NCBI GenBank assembly: GCA_030267965.1 | Contig: BRYA01000363.1 | Span: 3,874-52,929 of the forward strand | Direction of reading: 5' to 3' | DNA from: Triparma columacea | Taxonomy: Eukaryota; Sar; Bolidophyceae; Parmales; Triparmaceae | Length of the DNA: 49,056 nucleotides | Shown: piece by piece, positions 1-9,835 of the stretch | Numbering within the stretch: position 1 is the stretch's first letter | How the letters are laid out: every line of letters starts with the position of its first letter | Made by a program: the position numbers and the translations under genes | Notes under the pieces: generated by a model | The model's database searches: none | Told to the model about the DNA's origin: nothing | Seen by the model: the letters and a program-made list of their open reading frames with translations, nothing else

Positions 1-2087
1 TCCCTGTGAATGGCCATCCTCTCCCTGCTGCAGAACTCAAAGTACCAAGCAGCGGCTTCTTCTGCAGTGCAGTCAGCTTCACAATGAGCTCTGCCTAATG
101 CAATGCTCTGCTCTCCCTCCTCCTGCTGCTTATACTTGATCTCCATCTTCACTCCCTCATAAGGTGACTCAAGAGGCCCCCACCCTTCTTCATCCTCCCC
201 ACCAAAGAGCTCCTCCAACTCCCCAAACACCTTCTTCTGGTCCTCCTCCAACTCAACCCCCTCCCTCATCCTCTCCACCAAGGCCCCCCTGACCTCAGCA
301 TCAACCTTCTTCCCGTTCCTCCTTAACTTCTCTTGCAACGTGTTGGCCTCAACAAGCTGATTCTTTGCAAGGTAGTCAATGGCATTGTCCATCACTGTCT
401 TATGAATGCCACTGAATTTCAGATCAAGTGTTTGAACACGTGTCGCCCTACAGACATTTGGGGCAATCTCATTGAAGAAGTAGACACCTGTAGTCTCTGC
501 TAGCACAAATCCTTCCTTACTGAGGTCCATGAAGCTTCCTCCAGGGTACTCTGTCAGTGGCACAAGAGCTAACATGTATGAAGTCCGGCCATTCTCAAGT
601 TTGATTTCCTTCCACGTATACCAATTCTCAAAGAATCGATTGGTGGCGGCAGGGACCTTCGCACCGAAATGTTGATGCAAGCTTCTAGTTCCCTCAAAAT
701 CATTCCTGATAGACCTTGGTAAGTTCCCATTATTTTTGAAGTGTTTCTCAGATCGCACAAATGTGTCAAGCAGAAATCCCTCTGCCAATACACCCTTCGC
801 TGACTTGTCCACAATTACCCCATAGGCTCCCCACACATTGTCCCCCTCTCTCCACAAAAACTTGTCCACCCCCTCCTTCAGTGTCCCCTTGACTCTCTTC
901 CCCTTCTCATAGGGCTCATTCTCCAACCCTCGAACTCCTTCCAGCATGCTTTCCTCCTCTACTGTCAGGGGAGGTGGACTTGGAATAACCTTCTCCACAA
1001 AGTGCTTCTTCATCCTCTCATCAACAACCTCAGGATTGTGAAAGTTCTTCTCAATCTCCTCCACCAGGCCTTTGATTGACGCGTAAATGGTGTTGACGTC
1101 CCCCCTTCTCCCCCCCACACTCTCCTTTAGTCCAGATGTTTGGCTCCGTTTGATACCTATTGATTTCTGACGTAACTCGCCCTTGCCTTCCAAGCCTCGG
1201 CTTCCTGACACACTCCCCTCGGCCTCCTTGACTTCCAACATTCCAACAAGAGTAAGCGCGGTTTGCCCATATTTGTAGCTCGCAAGCCTGATCTCACCCT
1301 CAACCCTCGCTCTCTGTGTATTCTGAGAAGTCGCAATCTTGACAAGTTTTGTCTTAGCCTCCTTCGGTAAACTTTTCTCATCCTCCGACTTTATCACGAT
1401 GCACCGGCCCAAGCCTTCATTGCTCACGACCTGGATTCTCAGGAGGTACTGGACGGCTGTCGTCCCCTTCAAATAGTGTTGCCAAAGCACAATCCTTCCT
1501 CCCTCCCAACCCCCTCCCTCATGAATAATCTCGCGTCGGAAAACTCCCGCTTTCGATTCAGTAAGGATGTAATCGAGGACACGCTCTTTCTCGTCGTGAA
1601 CGACTACGCCGACGTTTGCTCTCTTGCTATCCCGAGACACCTCTATGATTCCGTCAACGGCACCACGCTCGACAAGCATGCCCAACATGTCATCATGAGC
1701 TTGACTTAGCTTGCCTTTTTCCATAATGCGTTTAGGATAAGCTGCGGCAACGGAGTTGGTAAAAACGCCACGGTTTTCACCAGTCTCGCTGTCGGCTACT
1801 TGCTCAACGGCGGGCTCAGGAGCTGCGGCGCGATCTGCTGCGGCCTTGAGGGTAATGGCAAGGTCATTTGCAGCATCGACAACTTCAGCAGCACTTTCAA
1901 CATGGCCAGCAGCTACGTCCTTGATGGCGACGACAAGTTCATTGGCGGCCGCAGCAGCAGCAGCGAGGTCGGCAGCTTGTTTGATTGTCGTAGCGTTTAG
2001 TTTCGCATTCATAGCGTTTAGTTTCGCGATCTTCTTGTCTTTCTCAGCAAGTAATGCATCATGATCACTCATCTCCCAGTCTGACAT
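1..2087 (-). CDS. START-like multidomain protein, N-terminal part (runs off left edge)
   Basis: An uninterrupted reading frame runs leftward from ATG at 2087 through the window edge, giving 695 codons with no stop or intron. The N-terminus (MSDWEMSDHDALLAEKDKK) begins a charged, Ala-rich probable coiled coil of about 110 residues. After it come alternating beta-rich segments (for example VNTIYASIKGLVEEIEKNF and NVWGAYGVIVDKSAKGVLAE). Near the edge there is a motif CEADCTAEEAAAWYFEFCSR, which resembles the start of START-like lipid-binding modules that are expanded in diatom-related algae. I read one or two complete START-like modules (about residues 120-290 and 370-600) and the start of another (about 640 onward). 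Ligand and role are unknown; the family name comes from recognition, not a search. The reading frame is certain; the domain call is moderate. Confidence 0.72.
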   Translation of the reverse strand, partial: MSDWEMSDHDALLAEKDKKIAKLNAMNAKLNATTIKQAADLAAAAAAANELVVAIKDVAAGHVESAAEVVDAANDLAITLKAAADRAAAPEPAVEQVADSETGENRGVFTNSVAAAYPKRIMEKGKLSQAHDDMLGMLVERGAVDGIIEVSRDSKRANVGVVVHDEKERVLDYILTESKAGVFRREIIHEGGGWEGGRIVLWQHYLKGTTAVQYLLRIQVVSNEGLGRCIVIKSEDEKSLPKEAKTKLVKIATSQNTQRARVEGEIRLASYKYGQTALTLVGMLEVKEAEGSVSGSRGLEGKGELRQKSIGIKRSQTSGLKESVGGRRGDVNTIYASIKGLVEEIEKNFHNPEVVDERMKKHFVEKVIPSPPPLTVEEESMLEGVRGLENEPYEKGKRVKGTLKEGVDKFLWREGDNVWGAYGVIVDKSAKGVLAEGFLLDTFVRSEKHFKNNGNLPRSIRNDFEGTRSLHQHFGAKVPAATNRFFENWYTWKEIKLENGRTSYMLALVPLTEYPGGSFMDLSKEGFVLAETTGVYFFNEIAPNVCRATRVQTLDLKFSGIHKTVMDNAIDYLAKNQLVEANTLQEKLRRNGKKVDAEVRGALVERMREGVELEEDQKKVFGELEELFGGEDEEGWGPLESPYEGVKMEIKYKQQEEGEQSIALGRAHCEADCTAEEAAAWYFEFCSRERMAIHR

Positions 2088-2883
2088 TTGCCTGCGAGAG
2101 CGCTTAAAAATGGGGGGAGGGTTGAGTATAAGCAGGGCCGGACAATTCGAAAATTATAAGCACCGCCCCCCATCTTCTTTTAGATATTTTTCGCCGGGGC
2201 TTCGACAGTCTCCTCCCTCCCTCTTCCATCTCTCCTCCCTTGCCCACTATTCCAAGACCCACGCCCCGACCTTCCTCACCTTGATGCTGTCCTCCTCTCG
2301 GGCCTCCTGATGACGCTGTCTGCAAGATCGAGGGGGGAATCGTCGGGCCGGACAAGCGGTTGGGTAAGACGCTTCGAAAAAAAATCGCTCATTAACGTCG
2401 CTGAAAGATCCCCCAAAAAAACTTCCCTACACTTGGCCCAAATAAATCCGGACCAGACCTGACCTACGCACGCCCCCTCCTTCTCTCTCCTCCTCTCCAC
2501 CCTCCCCTCCTCCCCCCCCCGCTCTCCCTTTTCCCCTCCCCGGAGCTAACACCGTCGGCCTTCCTCACCTTTCAACGCTCCCTTTCTTCTCCACTTCCAC
2601 AAAAGAGTTGAAACCCCAAGGCCTTGCCGACAGTTCTCGAAATGGAGGGGAAGAGATTGGCACTCTGGTCACCTCTCCGGAAGTTTAAACGTGATGATGT
2701 CAATTAAATGGATATACGAAAGACGGTGCTAGATATTTTGTAAGCGGTGCGGAGCGCAGTCGAATTTCCAGAGGACCTGGGTAATAGGTAAAGTTTAACC
2801 AAATATATATTATACCCATTGTTTCATAACATACACCAATACCACACGTAACAAAAAAGGAGTCTCATGTATAAAGAACTTAA
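2088..2883. other. intergenic region between the START-like gene and the RCL1 3' end
   Basis: About 800 bp without a convincing gene. It holds C/T-rich tracts (2210-2300 and 2465-2600), which would be the promoter side of the leftward START-like gene. The 11-mer GGGCCGGACAA occurs twice (2135-2145 and 2345-2355). An AT-rich stretch lies near 2795-2860, just beyond the RCL1 stop. Short open frames on both strands here overlap each other and show no recognisable protein. Confidence 0.5.
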
Positions 2884-4418
2884 TTACGTGACCTTCTTAC
2901 TCCAATTCTTGAAGCCTGTTCCCAAGCAGCTCAGCAACACAGTTTTCGAGTCCTTGTCGGCGGTCACCTTCATAGTCACCCCAAAGACAGCTTTGAAGAG
3001 CCTCAAGCTCGCGATGGTGTATCTGCTGATGCTGCCGATTCTGATCCTCGACACATCCTCGGGGCAGAGGCACATGAGGAGTAGCGCGAGCGACTGTGAA
3101 GCGGTGTCGACGCATCCTCCCTTCCTGATCTCTTCTAGGAGCATCGTGGCCGCTTCGACGCCCAGGTCCTCGGGCAGGACGCTGCCTCTTTCCGCCTCGT
3201 GGTCCATGCAGGTCTCCGCTGTCATGACCATCTTGGTTGTAGACTCGCAAGTCAATATGATTTTCAAACCGGGGGAGGGACCACACCCACCAGGTCCGTC
3301 CTGTGAGCGGGAGGAGCGAGAGAAACAAAATTTAGTGGGGGCATAAGTCGTCATCATATTATTGCACATTTAGTCTTCGCGCTTCCCAAGTTGTAGTGTT
3401 GCCCATTGCATTGTTGCTTGTCGTCTCACCTTGCTCCTACTGTTGGCGTCAGTGTGGATCCAGACGTCCGGTATAAGTTTATGAAGAACACCCTTAGCTG
3501 CGTGGGCTGAGCGGGAGGGGGATGTCGGGGGGATCTTGCAGCTGATGGCATTCCCCCTGACCTTCTTTATCTTTCCAGGGTTTGTCATGTCGATAGGAGA
3601 GAGGGACTTTGCCATGGGGCAGAAGAAATCGATCTCCCCTTCGCCGAGCGGCGCTGCGCCCCTTCGACTCACCCGAAGCATGGGGGGGGGGGACTCGTCC
3701 TGGAGGGGGGGAGGGGGGAGGTTGTTAGTTGAGGCCTCTCCCGCATGAAATCAGTTCCAACCATGACCTCTAACCCCATTACTACCTCACCTCCTCGACC
3801 CCAACACCGAAGCGCTTTAATATTGGGAGCATGCTATTTTTGACGAAGTCTGCGCTACACTCGTCCTTCTCACACCCATCAGTAACCCCCCTCAAGGTGA
3901 GGTTAAGGTCCCTCTTTCCCGCCCAAGCGATTCCTACTATGCCCTCGAGGAACCATCCGACCGAGCGCCCAATGCCGCAGTCGTGCTCGACGCTTCCGTT
4001 TACAATCACCCCTGGTTTCATTCTGAATTGGGTTCCAGTCTCGTTGATTTCAATAGTTGTGCCGTTGGTAAGTTCCTCGATCAGTCTGGTCAGGGGATCG
4101 AAGGGTGAGATGGTGGATAATAAAGGTGTTTGTCCAGGTTGAGAAGTTAGAAGCGACGTCTACCAGGTATTGCCCTCCCCCTCTCCATAGCGACCATCAA
4201 TCTCCATGGACAGTATTATTGCAGAACTGCAGTAATACCATCAACTTTTCAATAAACCGATAAACGTACCTCAAAAACGACGCCTCGTAGTCACGTAAAC
4301 CAGGATCAGTATCGTCAGAGCGGATATTCTTGACAAGAAGTGGCCGACGAGAAAGGAGGGCACAAATTATCCTCTGACGGAGCTGTACAGCACCATCTTC
4401 GTATCGTAAAGTAGACAT
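2884..4418 (-). CDS. RCL1: RNA 3'-terminal phosphate cyclase-like protein Rcl1
   Basis: Rcl1 is a nucleolar protein of the RNA-cyclase fold needed for early 18S pre-rRNA processing, acting with Bms1 in the SSU processome. Four exons join in phase: 4270-4418, 3791-4085, 3430-3699 and 2884-3300, giving 376 aa, the usual family length. The first splice reads FL-R-LIEELTNGT, exactly the family pattern. Visible family blocks are PGLRDYEASFLR, the His/Cys block EHDCGIGRSVGWFLEG, GEGEIDFFCP, LPEDLGVEAATMLLEEI and the C-terminal LLSCLGTGFKNW. Start ATG 4418 is the first in frame and gives the typical short N-terminus. The gene is divergent from the GT90 gene, with 134 bp between start codons. Confident on family; distinguishing Rcl1 from a true RtcA cyclase rests on overall resemblance. 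Confidence 0.92.
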
Positions 4419-4552
4419 ACTAGGCAGGGAATTGTGATTTGTGGTGTTGTGTAGCTGCTGGAAAATCGCTTATTTCTTTTATGAATTTAGGTTCTTGGCA
4501 AGGTTTGCAGGTTGGCAGGTTCTTGACAAAAAGTTCTTGACACTGCTGAATA

Positions 4553-6472
4553 ATGCCAAATTTGTTGAAGCGGCGAACGGGCCCTCTCTCACACGATGAT
4601 GTGGCTGCCAGCGGCGTCCACGATCGAGGGGGTTCTATGGACTTCAGCAAGGCCCCTGAGGGTGGTGAGTTTGGCCAAGGAATGGAAGAGCGCAGCGACG
4701 ACATCGAGTGGGCAGCGAGTCGCGATTTTTTGCCAGTAGCGAATCGCTAACTCCTCTATTGATCGCTACTCCTCTATTGATCGCTACTCCTCTGTTTGTT
4801 GCTTCGCTTTGCTCGCAGGTTCCAATACTACAAGGTTTGTTGTATTCTGTGTCACGCTCCTTGTCTTTCCTTTCGTTCTCCCCAAGACGTTAAGGAACGC
4901 AATATCGATGGCTATCGCAGATCCTAAAGTTCCTAAAGTCACCAACACGCTCATAAGCATGTACTACTCTCCTGAGTTGGCCCTCCAGATCCTAGACAAC
5001 GAATGCCCTGCGGACCCGTTCTGCATAGAGGACCTGGTGGGAATGTACACGGAGGGCTGGGATAATAGAAGGCGAGATGACATCGTGATTGACGCAACCA
5101 CGTGGCACCAGGTGGAGGAAATGCATATTGATTCTCCAAAGTGCTTTCACAATTTTGAGGTACGGGCAAGGATGGAAGAGATCGACGCCGCTCCGAGTGG
5201 GTGACACATCTAATCCCCACGTTCGCCACTTCCCTCTTTCATTTTATCCTAGATTCGGTCATCAATCGAGCACTCGGTCAATTCCCAGGACAAGCTAATA
5301 TGGGAGTTGCAGGGGAACTCCAAGTGGATGTATATGAATGAGCTCCTTTCCTATACGTCGAAGACCGTGGCGGCCAAATTTGGTGACGGTAAAAAAACCC
5401 TTGGGGGTCCCATCCTTCGGAAGGTCAGGGATGAGGAAAGTGGTGGAATCCTCTACCGCGCTGAGGCATGGAGGCACTTTCCCAAGGACCTTTGGATGGT
5501 CGTTTACGAGGACGGGTAAGGGGGGTGACAGGGGGGGTAAAGAGCGCAGCAAGTTGACAGTGATCGCTTAATTCACTCTATTTTCGCGTCGCCTCGCTTG
5601 TTCCGCAGCACCAGGTGGAGGGACAAGAAGGACATGGCCACGTGGAGGGGCTCCACGACAGGCTGCACTGGCTGCTACCCCGAGCAGCTGTGGACCAACT
5701 TCGCCGAAGACCCAAGAGGGAGCACAGACGGAAAGGGGACGTCCAAGGAGAGCATCAGGAACGGGGGCTACACATCCCGCGCGGAGCTTATCAGGAGGAT
5801 CCCCTACTTTGATGAGCTGAACAAGAGGGAGAACTTCAAGATTGACGTTGGGGTCACTGCGTATGCGCAGAACGTGAAAGAAGTGAGATGGTGGAGCGAG
5901 GCGTTGACCAGCGGGCGACAAATCATGAGCTCTCGCCACGCTCGCCGCAACTAACAAACTTCCGCTTATCATTTCGCCCCTCGCAGCTTTGGGGGGTCGG
6001 CGAGTTCATGACAAGGCAAGAGCAGATGGACGCAAAGATGATTATAATGGCGGAGGGCAATGACGTTGCCACGGGAAGCAAGTGGGCAATGCTGAGCACC
6101 AGCACAGTAATAATGAGCAAGCCGGGGGTATTCAGCTGGCTCATGGAGGACAGGCTGATTGCAGGGATTCACTACCTAGAAGTGAAGTGGGATTGGAGCG
6201 ACCTCGAGGAGAAGGTTAGGTGGTGCCTGTCGAACCAGGTGAGAACAAGGCGGCGTGCGGCGAGCGTAGCGGGCAAGGCACTAATCTCTACAAAAACTTA
6301 AATCTCATCAACTTACACAACATCATTGCAGGAGGAATGCGAAGAGATAGGGAGAATGGGGCGCTGCTGGATGAGAAGGTTTTTAGATACAGAGAGAGAG
6401 ATGGAGATAGCCAAGCAGGTCGTTGAAAGTGCGGCCGATCTTCAGGCGAAGCATGGCATGTGCCAAGGATGA
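4553..6472 (+). CDS. GT90 (CAP10/POGLUT-like) glycosyltransferase, type II membrane protein
   Basis: Six exons join in phase: 4553-4664, 4819-5159, 5253-5515, 5609-5882, 5987-6238 and 6332-6472, giving 460 aa. A short cytosolic N-terminus is followed by a membrane anchor (TTRFVVFCVTLLVFPFVLP, about residues 40-60), the layout of a Golgi/ER type II glycosyltransferase. The CAP10/GT90 core shows WRGSTTG in exon 4, KIDVGVTAY before intron 4, and the exon 5 blocks AEGNDVATGSKWAML and AGIHYLEVKWDWSDLEEKV, which match the sugar-nucleotide-binding half of the family. GT90 enzymes add xylose or glucose to proteins or polysaccharides; the acceptor cannot be told here. Start ATG 4553 is the first in the frame. 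All five introns are 93-154 bp and several carry GCGAG/CTCGC motifs. Confidence 0.85.
4750..4797. repeat. 18-bp tandem repeat in GT90 intron 1
   Basis: The unit ACTCCTCTATTGATCGCT occurs twice in direct tandem (4750-4767, 4768-4785), followed by a partial third copy. It lies inside the first GT90 intron, just upstream of its acceptor. Confidence 0.85.
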
Positions 6473-6952
6473 GAACCGCAATGAGGAGGAAGGGTTTGCA
6501 ACGTAATTTTTTTTTTATCTCAAACTACTTATTTCGCTGATTGAATGTGTTACTTTTTCTGTGTTCATTTTGTTCTCGATGATTGCTTGAACCGTCTCGG
6601 TCCTCTCCAACCCACGCCCACCCCCCCTCTTACCCTAACCCCGACCCTCACCTCCTACCTTGCAACCTCCCTCCAAGATGGGCCTTGCCTGTCACGCGGG
6701 TCATCATGGCTCCCGCGAACGGCAGGAGCTCAAAGCTCTTCCGCATCGAACTCGAATCCTGATTCACCCGCCGTCGACAGCCCGCGCTGGCTATGGGAAG
6801 AGGCCCAGCAGCGGATATGACGTCCGGTTTGGCGAAGCATATAACCACCTCCTCTGTGGTGCTTTTCCAGGAACCCTTTTCCCTTGCTGCCAGTCCCTCA
6901 TCCCTCATCCGGGTATTATTTGCCAAGTCCCAACCTTTTCAGCTGTTGCACG
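6473..6952 (+). other. spacer between GT90 and GH28 genes
   Basis: About 480 bp. It contains a T-run at 6507-6515 soon after the GT90 stop, probably part of its 3' end, then a C/T-rich stretch (6600-6680) and the probable promoter and 5' UTR of the GH28 gene. Open frames crossing this stretch look like fortuitous extensions of the GH28 reading frame. No separate gene is recognised. Confidence 0.5.
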
Positions 6953-8435
6953 ATGGGTTTCAAAATGAAAGCCTTAATATTCCTGTTTGCGGTGATCTGT
7001 CGGAACACGTTGGCAGGGTCCGTAGAAATTGCGACGCAGCAAACCTGTGAGGTTACAACCTCTCTTGCCCAAGCTGTCGGGCAATGTTGCCAGTTTCAAG
7101 GGGGTGGGACTGTTGTCCTTCCGGAGGGTTTGCGTGTTGTTGACGAACCTCCTCTTGAAGTTTGCTCCGATCTTACCATTATAATTGACGGTTACCTCAA
7201 GTTCTCGAACAATGAGAGCCTGTTTCCCCTCCTTCCTCCACTCCCATCTTACGGGATCGGACGCGACATCCCTTCGAATTTTACGTTCCACCCGTTAATA
7301 AGGGGCGAGGGCGTTAAGAGTGTAGTTTTTAAAGGAATGGGGACTGTTGACGGTAGTGGTTTGCAATGGTGGGTGAAACACTTTGCTGGCAACATGAGTG
7401 TTTCTAGGCCCCCCCTGATGGAGTTTTTATACAGCGATGGCGTTTCGATCGAGGACTTGACAATCAAGGACTCTCCCTTCTGGACGATTCACCCCTACGC
7501 TTCATCAAACATTAGGATCAACAACATAACTGTCCAAAACCCCCCTGTTGCTCCGAACACTGACGGAATCGACGTGGATAGCTGCACCAACGTGACAATC
7601 ACAAACAGGTGAGAATGGCGAAGTGTTGTGTAATCTGGTGAACAGTTCGTGGGCGGGTAACGAAACATGGGCGACGTGGGCGCATAACGTGGGCGACGTG
7701 GGCGCATAACATGACTTAAGAAGGGTTTTAACCCTCCAATTGTCGTTTTCGCTGCCATCGCTATGCAGTCAGTTTTACGTCGGTGATGACGGGATATCAA
7801 TCAAGTCCGGCCTGAACGGCGCGGGTAGGGATTTTGACATGCCATCATCGAACATTCACATTGAGAACATTACTGTGCATCCCCTCATCGACAACTTGTC
7901 TACGAATGGGATAAGCATCGGGTCTGAGATGAGCGGGGGGGTGCGGAACGTAACGGTGCGTAATATAGACATCAGGGGGTGTGAGGCGGGCATCTACGTC
8001 AAGAGTATGATGGGGAGGGGGGGCATCGTGCAGGACATTGACATTCGGAACGTCACCATGAGCAGGGTGTTGCAAGGAATCAGGCTGAGCATGAATTACA
8101 TGTATAGGAGAAGGGGGCGGAATTTAAGGGGGAGGGGGGAGGGGGGGGAGGGGGGGGAGGGGGGGGCGCACGACGATGGTGTCGCCGATGAAGAGATGAG
8201 AAAAGATGATGATGGTAGTGCGATTCCGCATTTCAGAAATATCTCCTTCAAGGATGTTAGAGGAGAGGCACTGGAAGCAGGATTCTTCCTGGGACTTAAA
8301 GAGAGCGTCATCACCGAAATCAAGCTCGAAAATGTCAATCTAAAGTCCAAGCTCGGATGGAACTGCGCATTTGCTTCGGGGACTTACAGCGATGTATCAC
8401 CGGACATAGGCAGATGCTTGAAGTATGGGGACTGA
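6953..8435 (+). CDS. secreted glycoside hydrolase family 28 (polygalacturonase-like), altered active site
   Basis: Two exons, 6953-7608 and 7769-8435, join in phase to give 440 aa. The N-terminus (MKALIFLFAVICRNTLAG from the second in-frame ATG, 6965) is a signal peptide. GH28 enzymes are right-handed beta-helix pectinases. Present here are NTDGID (near residue 203) and GDDGISIKSG (near 224), which carry the catalytic aspartates. However, the usual Gly-His-Gly before ISIGSEMSGG is Thr-Asn-Gly, and the usual Arg-Ile-Lys motif reads IYVKS in GIYVKSMMGRGG. The His and Arg that normally help catalysis and substrate binding are therefore replaced. A Gly/Glu/Asp-rich insert of about 35 residues (8110-8215) interrupts the late helix coils. 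The fold is confident; activity is doubtful. It may bind or cleave an unusual uronan. Confidence 0.87.
7667..7710. repeat. 22-bp tandem duplication in GH28 intron
   Basis: Two adjacent copies (7667-7688 and 7689-7710) of TGGGCGACGTGGGCGCATAAC with one preceding base differing (A or G). They sit inside the single GH28 intron (7609-7768). Confidence 0.9.
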
Positions 8436-9218
8436 CGGGACTTTGGAAAATTTGAGCAATGCATGTTTTGCTTTTGACTTCCACCACTTTTGACATGAAA
8501 CTTCAAATTTTCAATTCCCCCGCATCCCCCCGCCCCAACCAAACACACTGCACACATCGCAACGCACCAGCACCCCCCCTCCACCCCATCCTTCCCACCC
8601 GTCACGTCCATCACAATTTTGAAGAGCTCTCCAACATGTCTCATCACCCAATTTCCTCATCAAGAAAAAGACAAAATCGACAGTGAGTCCTTCACCTCCA
8701 AACTCCAAGAAACGTGCGAAATACCCCGCCCCCTTATCAGCGATGTGCCACCTGTGTCTTTTTAAGACCCTGCGAACGAACGAATGTCGATAAATATGCC
8801 ACCCAAACCTGAACAAGCCCACCTGGTGACCCGATATCGAGCTTCAGGTTTTTGCCAAATATCGGCTACCCTGATCGTTATTCCGATTTACGATGATAAC
8901 TCGTCGCATATATTCCCCTATTACGTCGCCTCGATGAGTGATATGCGACAAAACGACGAACTAGATGAAAAACTACTATCCCCACCGTCTTGAGGCTGGA
9001 TGGAAAGTTTGTCATCAACCACTTTCCAGTGTCTCCTCGCTTTGATCGGTAGCTTTTCGAGAATACCAAGCAGGTTTAAAACAATGAATGCACCTAAACA
9101 ATCTCAAACAACCACCTCTCATCTCCAACTCCCTCCTTCACGGACCCCTCATCCCTTTCTAACTCCATGTTTCCCCCTTCCCATTCCTCCTCCCCTTCGT
9201 TAGATAAATTAATTTATA
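8436..9218 (+). other. spacer upstream of RPS7
   Basis: About 780 bp without a recognised gene. It includes a C-rich stretch (8515-8620) and more AT-balanced sequence, then the probable RPS7 promoter and a C/T-rich 5' UTR (9110-9200). Small open frames exist, such as 8784-8993 on the plus strand, but none has a recognisable product. A short ATG-initiated frame at 8637 followed by a GTGAGT (8683) could be a small first exon, but no partner exon was found. Confidence 0.45.
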
Positions 9219-9782
9219 ATGGCCTCCCAGAAGATCCAGAAGATCAACGGCGCCGAGCCCGACGAGTTTGAGACCCTTGTTGCCACTGAGCTCTACAACC
9301 TTGAGAAGTCTGCCAAGGAGATTCAGCCTTCCCTCTCCAAGCTTTGGATCACCGCCGCCAAGGAGGTCGATGTCTCCAACACCAAGAAGGCCATCATCAT
9401 CTCCGTCCCCTTCAAGCTTCTCGCCCAGTTCCACAAGATCCAGCCCAAGATCATCCGCGAGCTTGAGAAGAAGTTCCCCGGCAAGCACGTAATGATCATC
9501 GCCAACAGGACCATCCTTGGCAAGAGCTACGGAAGGATGACCGGCGCCAAGGGACCCCGCCCCCGCAGCCGCACCCTCACCAAGGTGCAGGATGCTATTC
9601 TTGAGGACCTCGTGTTCCCTACTGAGATTGTTGGAAAGAGGACTAGGTGCAAGGTTGACGGATCCAAGACCCTCAAGGTCCTCCTTGACCCCAAGGACCA
9701 GGTTAACATTGAGCACAAGCTCGAAACTTTCTCCAGCGTCTACGCCAAGCTTACAAACAAGACCGTGACCTTCAGCTTCTAA
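9219..9782 (+). CDS. RPS7: 40S ribosomal protein eS7
   Basis: A single exon of 187 aa encodes the eukaryote-specific small-subunit protein eS7, which lies near the platform of the 40S subunit and takes part in 18S maturation. Family blocks are clear along the whole length: ELYNLEKSAKEIQPSLSKLW, KAIIISVPFKLLAQFHKIQ, KKFPGKHVMIIANR, RPRSRTLTKVQDAILEDLVF and VNIEHKLETFSSVYAKLT. The length is normal. Codon choice is strongly biased towards GCC, AAC, ATC and AAG, as expected of a highly expressed gene and unlike its neighbours. The start is preceded by ATTTATA. It is the only small gene here with no intron in its coding part. It converges on FAM227 with 53 bp between stops. Confidence 0.97.
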   Translation: MASQKIQKINGAEPDEFETLVATELYNLEKSAKEIQPSLSKLWITAAKEVDVSNTKKAIIISVPFKLLAQFHKIQPKIIRELEKKFPGKHVMIIANRTILGKSYGRMTGAKGPRPRSRTLTKVQDAILEDLVFPTEIVGKRTRCKVDGSKTLKVLLDPKDQVNIEHKLETFSSVYAKLTNKTVTFSF

Positions 9783-9835
9783 GTTTCCACGTCGCTTTAA
9801 ATGAAAAAATTTTGCTTTTTTTTTCCCCTCCATCA

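Noticed and set aside
2104..2500. Overlapping minus-strand frames of 70-80 codons upstream of the START-like gene
   Set aside because: Low-complexity Arg/Glu/Gly products, overlapping plus-strand frames, no domain and no splice partner.
2688..2760. GTGATGATG resembling a box C of a C/D snoRNA
   Set aside because: No CTGA box D at a suitable distance and no terminal stem.
8784..8993. 69-codon plus-strand frame before RPS7
   Set aside because: No recognisable domain; codon use unlike neighbouring genes.
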